Positions 1-9,322 of a stretch of DNA of 31,602 nt are shown one piece after another. The position numbers were made by a program, and so were the translations under genes. Origin of the DNA: Symsagittifera roscoffensis (Eukaryota; Xenacoelomorpha; Acoela; Convolutidae); assembly GCF_963678635.1 (NCBI RefSeq), contig NW_026971090.1:1-31602 (forward strand), written 5' to 3'. The number at the start of each line of letters is the position of its first letter. Within the stretch, counting starts at the first letter, position 1. A model generated the notes under the pieces. It did not search any database. It saw only the letters and a list, made by a program, of their open reading frames with translations, and was not told the origin of the DNA.

Positions 1-82
1 ACTTGGTTGTCTTCGCGTGTAAAGCTGTGTTTGTCCAAAAAAAACTGTCTCTTTAAAGATCTTGCAAAAAAAGGTTATTTTT

Positions 83-198
83 AAAGGAGGTTATCTTGCA
101 AGATCTTGCAAGAACCTTGCAAGATCTTTTAAAGAGATGCATCCTGTTTAAAAGGATCTTGCAAGATTCTTGCAATATCCATCAAGATAACCTCCCTT
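83..198. repeat. palindromic element rich in TCTTGCAAGA
   Basis: The outer arms GGAGGTTATCTTG (86-98) and CAAGATAACCTCC (183-195) are perfect 13-bp inverted repeats. Between and beside them CTTGCA occurs at 61, 95, 105, 116, 158 and 169, several times inside the self-complementary 10-mer TCTTGCAAGA. The element could fold into a long hairpin. It resembles a short non-autonomous palindromic element or MITE, but no target-site duplication was identified, so the class is unknown. Confidence 0.6.
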
Positions 199-363
199 GA
201 TCGACTAGGGTTGGCTCTGGGACGTCAATCCCGTTATGTTTATCTTCCTCTACCAAAAAGTGCTCTACTAGCTCTAACAAACTTAACATGAGATATTCTT
301 AATAAATAGATACTCCTATGCCTAATATGGTCAAAAATTTCTGTACAAGAAAATGGCTAGAGC

Positions 364-557
364 CAGGGGTGGATCTAGGAATTTCTGGAGGGGAATAGTT
401 TTGAAAATTTATCGAGAATTTTTTAGACCATCAATTTGTTTTTTCAAGCTCTTCCAAAATCACCATAAAAACTCTACTTTGGCCAATATTTTTTTAGCCG
501 CAGATTATGTTTGAAAAGCAGTCAAAATATTACGGTTTTAAGCTTTTTGAAAAATGG
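364..557. mobile_element. possible hAT-like element end, partial
   Basis: The sequence from 364 begins CAGGGGTGGATCTAGG, which has the CAGGG start and GGATCTAGG continuation common at hAT superfamily termini. The 8 bases before it (GCTAGAGC) could be one side of a target-site duplication. No matching inverted end was found in the window, and no transposase frame follows. If real, this is a one-ended remnant, possibly cut by the duplication breakpoint near 558. Identification rests on the terminal motif only. Confidence 0.35.
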
Positions 558-599
558 TGACCAAAAATTTGTGTGTTTTCAACGCGTACTCCTTCCTCA

Positions 600-900
600 A
601 ACTTTGTCAAATATATTGGATTTAAGTCCTTAAAAGGGTCTTCTGATTGGATACGACAGCCAGAACAAAAAAGTATAATTTTGTGATCGGAAACCACAAG
701 GTGTAAAATGTAACTAAACTGGAAGTTTGTTTCCAGTTGGACACGACTTTTATATAAAAATTCACTGAAAGGAAGCTGAAATTTGATTGGACTACTACAG
801 ACTAAAAATGGATTTGAACTACTACTACAGATTTGAACTACTACTACTACAGACCAAATATGGAAAATGAATTCTGATTGGTTGAACTCGCACACTTGAG
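600..900 (+). promoter_or_regulatory. CTGATTGG/TATA promoter-like cluster
   Basis: CTGATTGG occurs at 643-650 and 874-881, with related TTGATTGG (783-790) and CAGTTGG (734-740). ATTGG is an inverted CCAAT box. A TATATAAAA box lies at 751-760. Short CTA triplet runs (about 791-799, 817-828, 836-850) sit between. The orientation matches the cluster at 12837-13180, and the coding relic at 976-1501 lies downstream on the same strand, so this may be its former promoter. The binding function is inferred. Confidence 0.4.
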
Positions 901-975
901 TGGAAAGTATCCCTCACCTCTAACTAAAAATTATGCTTTTTTCAACTTAACTACCTTCAACTACCTCCTCTCTCA

Positions 976-1501
976 GCTCTAAACATTTTAATTTCAACTT
1001 ATACACTGTCAAATATATCCTCTGTCAGCACTACATCAGTCAACCTTTTTACTCCGTATCTTTTACTCAACTGGTTGATCAAAATGATCTTCTCAGTGCA
1101 AAACAGAACCCATATGTACTCTGTAGATTTTTTGCCTGATCTAGTACAAATCCAACTGCGATAAACAGTCACTAGAGTTTTTCTGGCACGAATGGACATA
1201 CCAATCCAAGTCTGGCACCTGGTGGAAGTGATGCGAAGGGTTTTCAACGAGCATCATATGATACAAGTACCCATCACAGAACACCAACTTTAGATATGTG
1301 GCTCAACCAGTCGACGACTTCCTCGTTCCTTGCGAGGAGGAGATGTGATCAGCCGAAAACCCCATCACATTAGAAGAAGATGAGGGCTTCTCAGAAGCAA
1401 TGACGTCTCCAGCTCCACAAAAACTGATACAACCTCGTCTAGCTCTGCGTTCTATAGAGAACCTCCAGAACTCTTCTGCTGCTCGACAGCTCTTTGATTA
1501 A
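976..1501 (+). pseudogene. degraded protein-coding gene, family unknown
   Basis: This stretch is visibly less AT-rich than its surroundings and uses coding-like codons. One + frame is open from 928 to 1161 (first ATG 1084), stops at TAA 1162-1164, then stays open to TAG 1291-1293. A second frame, one base shifted, takes over from about 1260, has TGA at 1346-1348, and ends at TAA 1499-1501. Its tail is acidic (LEEDEGF) and ends SSAARQLFD. A possible acceptor CTCTCTCAG ends at 976. Two in-frame stops and a frameshift in such a short span indicate a relic. The only change between copies here (1465, CTC to CTA) is synonymous in this frame. The product is not recognised. An 82-codon frame on the opposite strand (999-1247) is a less likely alternative. 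Confidence 0.45.
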
Positions 1502-1839
1502 ACATTTTTGTTGATAATTGATGTTTTGTATTTACTTCGTTCCTTGTAATTAAATAATTTCTTCAACTTCATTTCAATTGTGAGAATAGATGAGAAGTTC
1601 AGTGTAAATCATTGAAAAACAATTAGAATCCGTACAACCTAATTTAGCGCTCCAAATTGGCACACATCTTAAGAAACTTGATTTAATTTTGAACACATTT
1701 TAGAAAAAACAATTGAAAAATTCTATTCAAGAAATATATGGTCCTGAAAGTTGTCAGAATAAAAACTCAAAAATTTTTTCCGCACTTTGTAGAGGTGAAT
1801 CATTGTAGAAGTGCATCAACTTAAAAAAAAAGTTAATCA
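1502..1839. other. non-coding AT-rich stretch
   Basis: Downstream of the coding relic. An AT-rich segment including AATTAAATAA near 1549 could be a poly(A) region for the relic. No other feature is seen. Confidence 0.4.
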
Positions 1840-2350
1840 TGTTTCACATATTGTCAAAAAAAAGTGAAAAACTTTTCGCATCTTGTCAAAAAAAGTGAAA
1901 CTTTTTTTGCATTTTGTCAAAAAAGTGAAACACTTTCCGCATCTTATCAGAAAAACTGAAACATTTTTCGCATTTTAAAGAAAAAAAGTGAAACTTTTTG
2001 CATTTTGTTAGAAAGCAAAACACTTCACATTTTTAGGAAAGTGGAACTTTTTTTCACATCCGAATGAAAAAATTGAATTTTTTTGACATATTGTTGAAAA
2101 AATTGAAACATTTTTTGCATTTTTTTAGGAAAAAAGCGAAACACTTTTTACATATTGTCAAAAAAAAAATGAAAGACTTTTCGGATCTTGTCAAAAACAA
2201 TGAAACATTTTTTGCATTTTGTCAAAAAAAGTGAAACCTTATCCGCATCTTATCACAAAAACTGAAACACTTTTCGCATTTTATAGAAAAAAGAGGAATT
2301 TTTTTTCACATACGAATGTTTTAACATATTGTTGAAAAACTTGAAACCCT
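1840..2350. repeat. minisatellite of phased A and T runs
   Basis: Degenerate tandem units of roughly 31-33 bp are built from GTCAAAAAAA, GTGAAAC, a T run and GCAT(C/T)TT. At least a dozen variants can be followed. Successive A and T clusters fall about one helical turn apart, as in the periodic A/T clusters known from Caenorhabditis introns and germline-expressed regions. The block 2092-2241 is the part duplicated in copy 2. Confidence 0.75.
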
Positions 2351-3555
2351 TTCAGCATCTTACCAAAACAAATTATACAGTTTTTCTTGCACAGTTAATT
2401 GTTAACCATTATGAATTTTTTATTCAATTATTAATCCTTAAGAAAACTACTCTTTGCATTTCTGTTGATAAAAAACAAAAGAAAACCAATGTAATAACAT
2501 AAGAAATAGCAATGAAAGTCATCAATATAGATTTTTTCTAAGCAATTAGACAATAATTTTCCATATGAAAGAAACTCTGCATTTTCCGCTTACTCGTTCA
2601 AGAAACAATTTAGAATTTTGCATAATTTTTGAAAAAACCAACAAAAAACATGCATTTTACCAAGAAAGAAACCTAGATAGTTTCGTACATTTTGAAAAAT
2701 TCAAAACGATTTTCTTATTTTGCAAATCTTTTTAGGCCTTTTTTGTTGAAATGCTTAGAACAATTTCCTATCATTTAAAAAACTTAATGTAAATTTTGCA
2801 AAACTCTCTAGAAAATCAATTCAGATTCTACATCTTGCAAAAAACTTTGAGAGTTTTTTTTGCAAAGGTAACGAAACTACATAGATTTATAAGTTAAAAA
2901 CTGTTCATGCTGGAAAAAGATCAACTTTGACAAAAGTCTTGTAACAAATGTTCAAATATCGTTAGAAATTTTTTTTGAAAAAAGCCGATCCGATTGTCTG
3001 ACGTGATTCTCGACAGAGCTATTAAGGTCAGGTCTGATTTATTTAGGCAATAAAAAAGTAATTCCACCAAAGAAAATAACTTCATTACGCATTAATTTTT
3101 ATAGAACAGTAAAAGTTGTAGAAAAATTCCCCCAGAGAAAAGATGTAAATTCTCGTTAACTTCTAGAATCTTCTAAGTTTTCAAATCTACAGGTCAAATC
3201 CTCAAACTTAATAAGAATTCATGTCACAGTTTTTCTAGATTTTTCTTAATCTTCTAAATTCTAGAATAATCCAATAAAAATTTCATCAATCAGGTTTCCA
3301 GAACAATTTCTAAGGCGATAAGATCGATAAAAAATTTGTGGAGTTTACATATCTTGATATTTTTCAAAGTTTTAATAAAGATACTCAAACAAGGTTGTGA
3401 GTATTCAAGTAAATTTTTCCTTTTTAAAAACTTTTCAATAGTAGCTTCAGGTCAACAGCAAGTTTTCATTCTACCAAATTTTTTATAAATAATTAAAGTC
3501 GACCGAGTGTTGAAATTTTTTGTTGAATAAGTTCAGATACTCCTAGAGAAAATAT
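2351..3555. other. AT-rich non-coding stretch with one HSE-like site
   Basis: No coding frame is credible here. The sequence continues the style of loosely phased A/T runs (for example TTTTGCAAA motifs at 2700-2870). A perfect three-part heat-shock-element-like string lies at 3161-3173. Confidence 0.5.
3161..3173. promoter_or_regulatory. heat-shock-element-like site
   Basis: TTCTAGAATCTTC has the TTCnnGAAnnTTC spacing of a three-unit heat shock element. A two-unit match TTCTAGAA lies at 3259-3266. There is no nearby TATA box or gene start, and such strings arise by chance in AT-rich DNA, so the function is doubtful. Confidence 0.2.
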
Positions 3556-3828
3556 TACATTTCATTTTATTGGAAAATCTCCCACAGTTCAGTTCATTCT
3601 ATCAACGTGAACAAAAATTTTAGAAGAAATGAAAATCTATCCCAAAAATTGAAACCGATAATAATAGAACGTGCGAGATAATGCAACCAGTTTGAAATTG
3701 GTACCAAAACAGTCAAGATTCTAAATTTTAATAAAATCTTCCAGTCTAGTGAGCAAATTATCATAGATCATTCAGAATGGAGAGAACTCGAGAGTAAAAG
3801 ATTTAGAGAATTTAGAAAAGAATTGGGT

Positions 3829-4134
3829 ATGTCTAAGTCACATTCGAGAAAAAATTACGGATATTCATATGATTCAAATAAAAAGTCTGTTGAAAAAATT
3901 GTGGATCTGGGATACAGAAATAGTTTTCATATGCATAAAAGTGAATATTTACTACAAATGACTTTTTTCGAAGAATTATTTGAATTTAACATCTTCTACA
4001 GAGATCCGAAGAAGTTTTTCAGTCCCTTAAGAATTTCTCTACATGATTGGCAAAAAATTCAAACAATTCGTGATAGAAGGTACAAGAAAGAAAAGCTTAA
4101 GATTCAACGAGATAACTTAGCTCTGTTGAGATGA
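3829..4134 (+). CDS. array ORF, unit A, unknown basic protein
   Basis: Unrecognised 101-residue protein, rich in Lys, Arg, Tyr and Phe. It starts MSKSHSRKNYGYSYD and ends RDNLALLR. The open frame runs back to 3682 without an ATG, so an exon beginning at the TTCCAG acceptor (3739-3744) would add SSEQIIIDHSEWRELE and more ahead of this Met. A short upstream ATG (3777) reads only six codons. There is no signal peptide or membrane segment. AATAAA lies at 4181-4186, 47 nt after the stop. The frame is intact here and in B, but split in C-F. Whether it is expressed is unknown. Confidence 0.4.
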   Translation: MSKSHSRKNYGYSYDSNKKSVEKIVDLGYRNSFHMHKSEYLLQMTFFEELFEFNIFYRDPKKFFSPLRISLHDWQKIQTIRDRRYKKEKLKIQRDNLALLR

Positions 4135-4614
4135 AAACAAGGTGTGCCACATATAGAAAAAAGTGACATCGAATTCGAAAAATAAAAGTTTTTGTCTTCT
4201 TGCACAATTATTCAAATTTCCTAACTGCTTTTAAAGTGGGTTTTCTTTTCTTTTGAATTAAATGTTCCTGAATCAAAGATTAGTTTTCAAAAAAATATCA
4301 GGGCAAACTACTAAGAGCACATTTAAAGACGATTGATTATTTTACATTTATTTTATTGGAAAATCTCCCACAGTTCAGTTCATTCTATCAACGTGAACAA
4401 AAATTTTAGAAGAAATGATAATCTATCCCAAAAGTTGAAACCAATAATAATAGAACGTGCGAGATAATGCAACCAGTTTGAAATTGGTACCAAAACAGTC
4501 AAGATTCTAAATTTTAATAAAATCTTCCAGTCTAGTGAGCAAATTATCATAGATCATTCAGAATGGAGAGAACTCAAGAGTAAAAGATTTAGAGAATTTA
4601 GAAAAGAATTGGGT

Positions 4615-4920
4615 ATGTCTAAGTCACATTCGAGAAAAAATTACGGATATTCATATGATTCAAATAAAAAATCTGTTGAAAAAATTGTGGATCTGGGATA
4701 CAGAAATAGTTTTCATATGCATAAAAGTGAATATTTACTACAAATGACTTTTTTCGAAGAATTATTTGAATTTAACATCTTCTACAGAGATCCGAAGAAG
4801 TTTTTCAGTCCCTTAAGAATTTCTCTACATGATTGGCAAAAAATTGAAACAATTCGTGATAGAAGGTACAAGAAAGAAAAGTTTAAGATTCAACGAGATA
4901 ACTTAGCTCTGTTGAGATGA
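4615..4920 (+). CDS. array ORF, unit B, unknown basic protein
   Basis: Near-identical tandem copy of unit A, 786 bp downstream, also intact. Differences from A include Gln to Glu in the DWQKI(Q/E)T segment, Leu to Phe at the KEK(L/F)KI position, and Glu to Lys in the upstream open frame, plus one silent change. The AATAAA of unit A is replaced by ACAAAA-type sequence after this stop. It is followed by the first long linker. Confidence 0.4.
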   Translation: MSKSHSRKNYGYSYDSNKKSVEKIVDLGYRNSFHMHKSEYLLQMTFFEELFEFNIFYRDPKKFFSPLRISLHDWQKIETIRDRRYKKEKFKIQRDNLALLR

Positions 4921-6004
4921 AAACAAGGTGTGCCACATATAGAAAGTGACATCGAACTCGAAAAACAAAAAATTTTTGTCTTCTTGCACATTTATTCAAA
5001 TTTCCTAACTGCTTTTAAAGTGGGTTTTCTTTTCTTTTGAATTAAATGTTCCTGAATCAAAGATTAGTTTTCAAAAAAATATCAGGGCAAACTACTAAGA
5101 GCACATTTAAAGACGATTGATTATTTTATCACAAAATTTATATAATCACAATGCACAGAACCATGACAATCAATAAAGCAATCATTAATATTGAACAAAC
5201 CAGATTCATATTTTGACTTTTTAAATTTTTGGAATTTTATCCAGAAACGCTGAACCAAGAGTTTGTGTGAAGGCCATTTTCTGATTAAAACATAAATATT
5301 GTCTCAAGAATTTTTTCCGAATTAGTCATTTCCTTGCAATACTAAGCATGTTTTTGGCTCTTTTCAATCGTAAGTTATGTTGAACTACTCTACTAAGCTG
5401 CTAGAATACTTCTCCGCTTGATGTAACAATAGTTGAATGAAATCTGTGCTTCATATTTGCTTACCTACTTATCTAATCTCTACAGAATTTGGCTAAGAGA
5501 TGTTCCTATTGAAATCAAAAGAACTAAAAATTCTCCAAAAAATATAAAAAGTGGCTGGAACAGACACAAAAATCCTAGGCTACCATGTATGATTGGTAAA
5601 AATTACTGGAAACGGAAATAACTAGCGATTTTTTACCATAATCTGAATAAAAGCTGGGAAGAGCTTGACACATAGCAGCTAAAAGAATGGTTTCATCAGG
5701 GAAGTCTGGATATATATAGTAGAGGCAACGCCTATGCAATTTCATTTCGACTCTTCACTGCAAAGGAAAAGTCTAATACATTCAGATTCGACTCTTCACT
5801 GCAAAGGAAAAGTCTAATACATTCAGATTCGACTCTTCACTGCAAAGGAAAATGGAGACTTGATGCAAGTTACATATGTCAACTACACTTTGAATGAATT
5901 CAAAGAACTGTCCCAAGTTTTGGGAGACTTTATGTTCGTTGATAATTGTAAACATCAGTAATGCCAAAACAGTCAAGATTCTAAAATTTACTAAAATCTT
6001 CCAG
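4921..6004 (+). repeat. linker type 1 between units B and C
   Basis: An intron-like block has donor GTAAGTT at 5370 and acceptor CTCTACAG ending at 5485 (116 nt). After it an open frame runs to TAA 5619-5621, containing IWLRDVPIEIKRTKN and ending GKNYWKRK. Three copies of a 41-bp minirepeat (ATTCGACTCTTCACTGCAAA and on) lie at about 5745-5851. A 32-codon frame follows at 5863-5961 (starts MQVTYVNY). A possible 47-nt intron (GTAATG to TTCCAG, ending 6004) leads into unit C. Type 1 markers are CTGATTAAAAC, GGCTGGAACAG, GCTGGGAAGAGC and three minirepeats. Confidence 0.6.
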
Positions 6005-6395
6005 TCTAGTGAGCAAATTATCATAGATCATTCAGAATGGAGAGAACTCGAGAGTAAAAGATTTAGAGAAGTTAGAAAAGAATTTGGTATGTCTAAGTCA
6101 CATTCGAGAAAAAAATTACGGATATTCATATGATTCAAATAAAAAATCTGTTTAAAAAATTGTGGATCTGGGATACAGAAATAGTTTTCATATGCATAAA
6201 AGTGAATATTTACTACAAATGACTCTTTTTGAAGAATTATTTGAATTTAACATCTTCTACAGAGATCCGAAGAAGTTTTTCAGTCCCTTTAGAATTTCTC
6301 TACATGATTGGCAAAAAATTGAAACAATTCGTGATAGAAGGTACAGGAAAGAAAAGTTTAAGATTCCACGAGATAACTTAGCTCTGTTGAGATGA
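6005..6395 (+). pseudogene. array ORF, unit C, broken
   Basis: Same family as unit A. The run of A after CATTCGAG is seven (6109-6115) instead of six, shifting the frame. A second defect is GTTTAA in place of GTTGAA, giving a stop at 6153-6155. The remaining downstream open frame is 77 codons. Both defects are also present in copy 2. AATAAA persists after the stop. Confidence 0.65.
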
Positions 6396-7446
6396 AAACA
6401 AGGTGTGCCACATATAGAAGAAAGTGACATCGAACTCGAAAAATAAAAATTTTTTGTCTTCTTGCACATTTGTTCAAATTTCCTAACTGCTTTTAAAGTG
6501 GGTTTTCTTTTCAATTGAATTAAATGTTCCTGAATCAAAGATTAGTTTTCAAAAAAATATCAGGGCAAACTACTAAGAGCACATTTAAAGACAATTGATT
6601 ATTTTATCACAAAATTTATATAATCACAATGCACAGAACCATGACAATCAATAAAGCAATCATTAATATTGAACAAACCAGATTCATATTTTGAGTTTTA
6701 AATTTTTGGAATTTTATCCAGAAACGCTGAACCAAGAGTTTGTGTGAAGGCCATTTTGTGATTAAAACATAAATATTGTCTCAAGAATCTTTTCCGAATT
6801 AGTCATTTCCTTGCAATACTAAGCATGTTTTCGGCTCTTTTCCATCGTAAGTTATGTTGAACTACTCTACTAAGCTGCTAGAATACTTCTCCGCTTGATG
6901 TAACAATAGTTGAATGAAATCTGTGCTTGATATTTGTTTACCTATGTATCTAATCTCTACAGAATTTGGCTAAGAGATGTTCCTATTGAAATCAAAAGAA
7001 CTAAAAATTCTCCAAAAAATATAAAAAGTGGCTGGTACAGACACAAAAATCATAGGCTACTATGTATTATTGGTAAAAATTACTGGAAACGGAAATAACT
7101 AGCGATTTTTTACCATAATCTGAATAAAAGCTGGAAGAGCTTGACACATAGCAGCAGCCATCTAAATGAATGGTTTCATCAGGGAAGTGTGGATATATAT
7201 AGTAGAGGCAACGCCTATGCAATTTCGATTCGACTCTTCACTGCAAAGGAAAAATCTAATACATTCAGATTCGACTCTTCACTGCAAAGGAAAATGGAGA
7301 CTTGATGCAAGTTACATATGTCAACTACACTTTTAATGAATTCAAAGAATTGTCCCAAGTTTTGGGAGACTTTATGTTCGTTGATAATTGTAAACATCAG
7401 TAATGCCAAAACAGTCAAGATTCTAAAATTTACTAAAATCTTCCAG
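6396..7446 (+). repeat. linker type 2 between units C and D
   Basis: Type 2 markers are GTGATTAAAAC, TTTTCGGCTCTTTTCC, GGCTGGTACAG, GCTGGAAGAGC and two 41-bp minirepeats (about 7228-7294). It has the same layout as type 1: intron-like GTAAGTT to CTACAG block, basic open frame, minirepeats, then the 32-codon frame with Phe replacing Leu at the ACTTTT codon. The possible 47-nt intron ends at 7446. Confidence 0.6.
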
Positions 7447-7837
7447 TCTAGTGAGCAAATTATCATAGATCATTCAGAATGGAGAGAACTCGAGAGTAAA
7501 AGATTTAGAGAAGTTAGAAAAGAATTTGGTATGTCTAAGTCACATTCGAGAAAAAAATTACGGATATTCATATGATTCAAATAAAAAATCTGTTGAAAAA
7601 ATTGTGGATCTGGGATACAGAAATAGTTTTCATATGCATTAAAGTGAATATTTACTACAAATGACTTTTTTTGAAGAATTATTTGAATTTAACATCTTCT
7701 ACAGAGATCCGAAGAAGTTTTTCAGTCCCTTAAGAATTTCTCTACATGATTGGCAAAAAATTGAAACAATTCGTGATAGAAGGTACAGGAAAGAAAAGTT
7801 TAAGATTCCACGAGATAACTTAGCTCTGTTGAGATGA
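7447..7837 (+). pseudogene. array ORF, unit D, broken
   Basis: It carries the seven-A frameshift of units C-F. In this copy it also has a nonsense codon TAA at 7640-7642 (CAT ATG CAT TAA). The matching site in copy 2 (23234-23236) is AAA, so the nonsense change distinguishes the two 15.5-kb copies. Confidence 0.65.
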
Positions 7838-8931
7838 AAACAAGGTGTGCCACATATAGAAGTAAGTGACATCAAACTCGAAAAATAAAAAATTTTTGTC
7901 TTCTTGCACATTTATTCAAATTTCCTAACTGCTTTTAAAGTGGGTTTTCTTTTCATTTGAATTAAATGTTCCTGAATCAAAGATTAGTTTTCAAAAAAAT
8001 ATCAGGGCAAACTAATAAGAGCACATTTAAAGACGATTGATTATTTTATCACAAAATTTATATAATCACAATGCACAGAACCATGACAATCAATAAAGCA
8101 ATCATTAATATTGAACAAACCAGATTCATATTTTGACTTTTTAAATTTTTGGAATTTTATCCAGAAACGCTGAACCAAGAGTTTGTGTGAAGGCCATTTT
8201 CTGATTAAAACATAAATATTGTCTCCAGAATTTTTTCCGAATTAGTCATTTCCTTGCAATACTAAACATGTTTTTGGCTCTTTTCAATCGTAAGTTATGT
8301 TGAACTACTCTACTAAGCTGCTAGAATACTTCTCCGCTTGATGTAACAATAGTTGAATGAAATCTGTGCTTCATATTTGCTTACCTACTTATCTAATCTC
8401 TACAGAATTTGGCTAAGAGATGTTCCTATTGAAATCAAAAGAACTAAAAATTCTCCAAAAAAAATAAAAAGTGGCTGGAACAGACACAAAAATCCTAGGC
8501 TACCATGTATTATTGGTAAAAATTACTGGAAACGGAAATAACTAGCGATTTTTTACCATAATCTGAATAAAAGCTGGGAAGAGCTTGACACATAGCAGCA
8601 GCCATCTAAAAGAATGGTTTCATCAGGGAAGTCTGGATATATATAGTAGAGGCAACGCCTATGCAATTTCATTTCGACTCTTCACTGCAAAGGAAAAGTC
8701 TAATACATTCAGATTCGACTCTTCACTGCAAAGGAAAAGTCTAATACATTCAGATTCGACTCTTCACTGCAAAGGAAAATGGAGACTTGATGCAAGTTAC
8801 ATATGTCAACTACACTTTGAATGAATTCAAAGAATTGTCCCAAGTTTTGGGAGACTTTATGTTCGTTGATAATTGTAAACATCAGTAATGCCAAAACAGT
8901 CAAGATTCTAAAATTTACTAAAATCTTCCAG
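7838..8931 (+). repeat. linker type 1 between units D and E
   Basis: It carries the type 1 markers of the B-C linker, including three 41-bp minirepeats (about 8671-8779). The basic open frame after the acceptor reads to TAA 8539-8541. A few private changes (for example AAACATG in place of AAGCATG near 8266) show it is not a simple copy. Confidence 0.6.
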
Positions 8932-9322
8932 TCTAGTGAGCAAATTGTCATAGATCATTCAGAATGGAGAGAACTCGAGAGTAAAAGATTTAGAGAAGTT
9001 AGAAAAGAATTTGGTATGTCTAAGTCACATTCGAGAAAAAAATTACGGATATTCATATGATTCAAATAAAAAATCTGTTGAAAAAATTGTGGATCTGGGA
9101 TACAGAAATAGTTTTCATATGCATAAAAGTGAATATTTACTACAAATTACTTTTTTCGAAGAATTATTTGAATTTAACATCTTCTACAGAGATCCGAAGA
9201 AGTTTTTCAGTCCCTTAAGAATTTTTCTACATGATTGGCAAAAAATTGAAACAATTCGTGATAGAAGGTACAGGAAAGAAAAGTTTAAGATTCCACGAGA
9301 TAACTTAGCTCTGTTGAGATGA
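8932..9322 (+). pseudogene. array ORF, unit E, frameshifted
   Basis: The seven-A run is the only clear lesion; each half of the frame is otherwise open. The downstream half keeps the family sequence from KNYGYSYD to LALLR. Private changes are Met to Ile (ATTACT) and Ser to Phe (ATTTTTCTA). Its AATAAA has become ACAAAA. Confidence 0.6.

Larger units (their letters stand above)
1..557. other. left flank outside the 15.5-kb duplication
   Basis: This is the only part of the window with no second copy, apart from the last three bases. It holds a palindromic CTTGCA-rich element (83-198) and a hAT-like terminal sequence (from 364). No convincing coding frame is seen. The unique sequence ends where GTGACC (557-562) meets the duplicated segment. 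Confidence 0.7.

Noticed and set aside
530-895. 121-codon - ORF with a run of Val
   Set aside because: The Val and Ser runs come from CTA triplet repeats, it crosses the duplication breakpoint, and it lies over the CTGATTGG/TATA cluster.
1840-2350. CRISPR-like array
   Set aside because: The units are degenerate, contiguous and lack unique spacers; the context is eukaryotic.
3191-3203. GGTCAAATCCT resembling a tRNA B box
   Set aside because: No matching A box or cloverleaf could be drawn upstream.
3161-3266. Heat-shock promoter at the TTCTAGAA strings
   Set aside because: There is no TATA box or gene start in range. Kept only as a low-confidence site.
5782-6024. Repeated - strand ORF of 80-83 codons (starts M(I/T)ICSLDWKI) in every linker, and the 70-93-codon - ORFs ending KNFFGSL
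   Set aside because: They lie opposite the main array ORF and the 32-codon + frame, recur only because the unit recurs, and have no promoter, acceptor or motif of their own.
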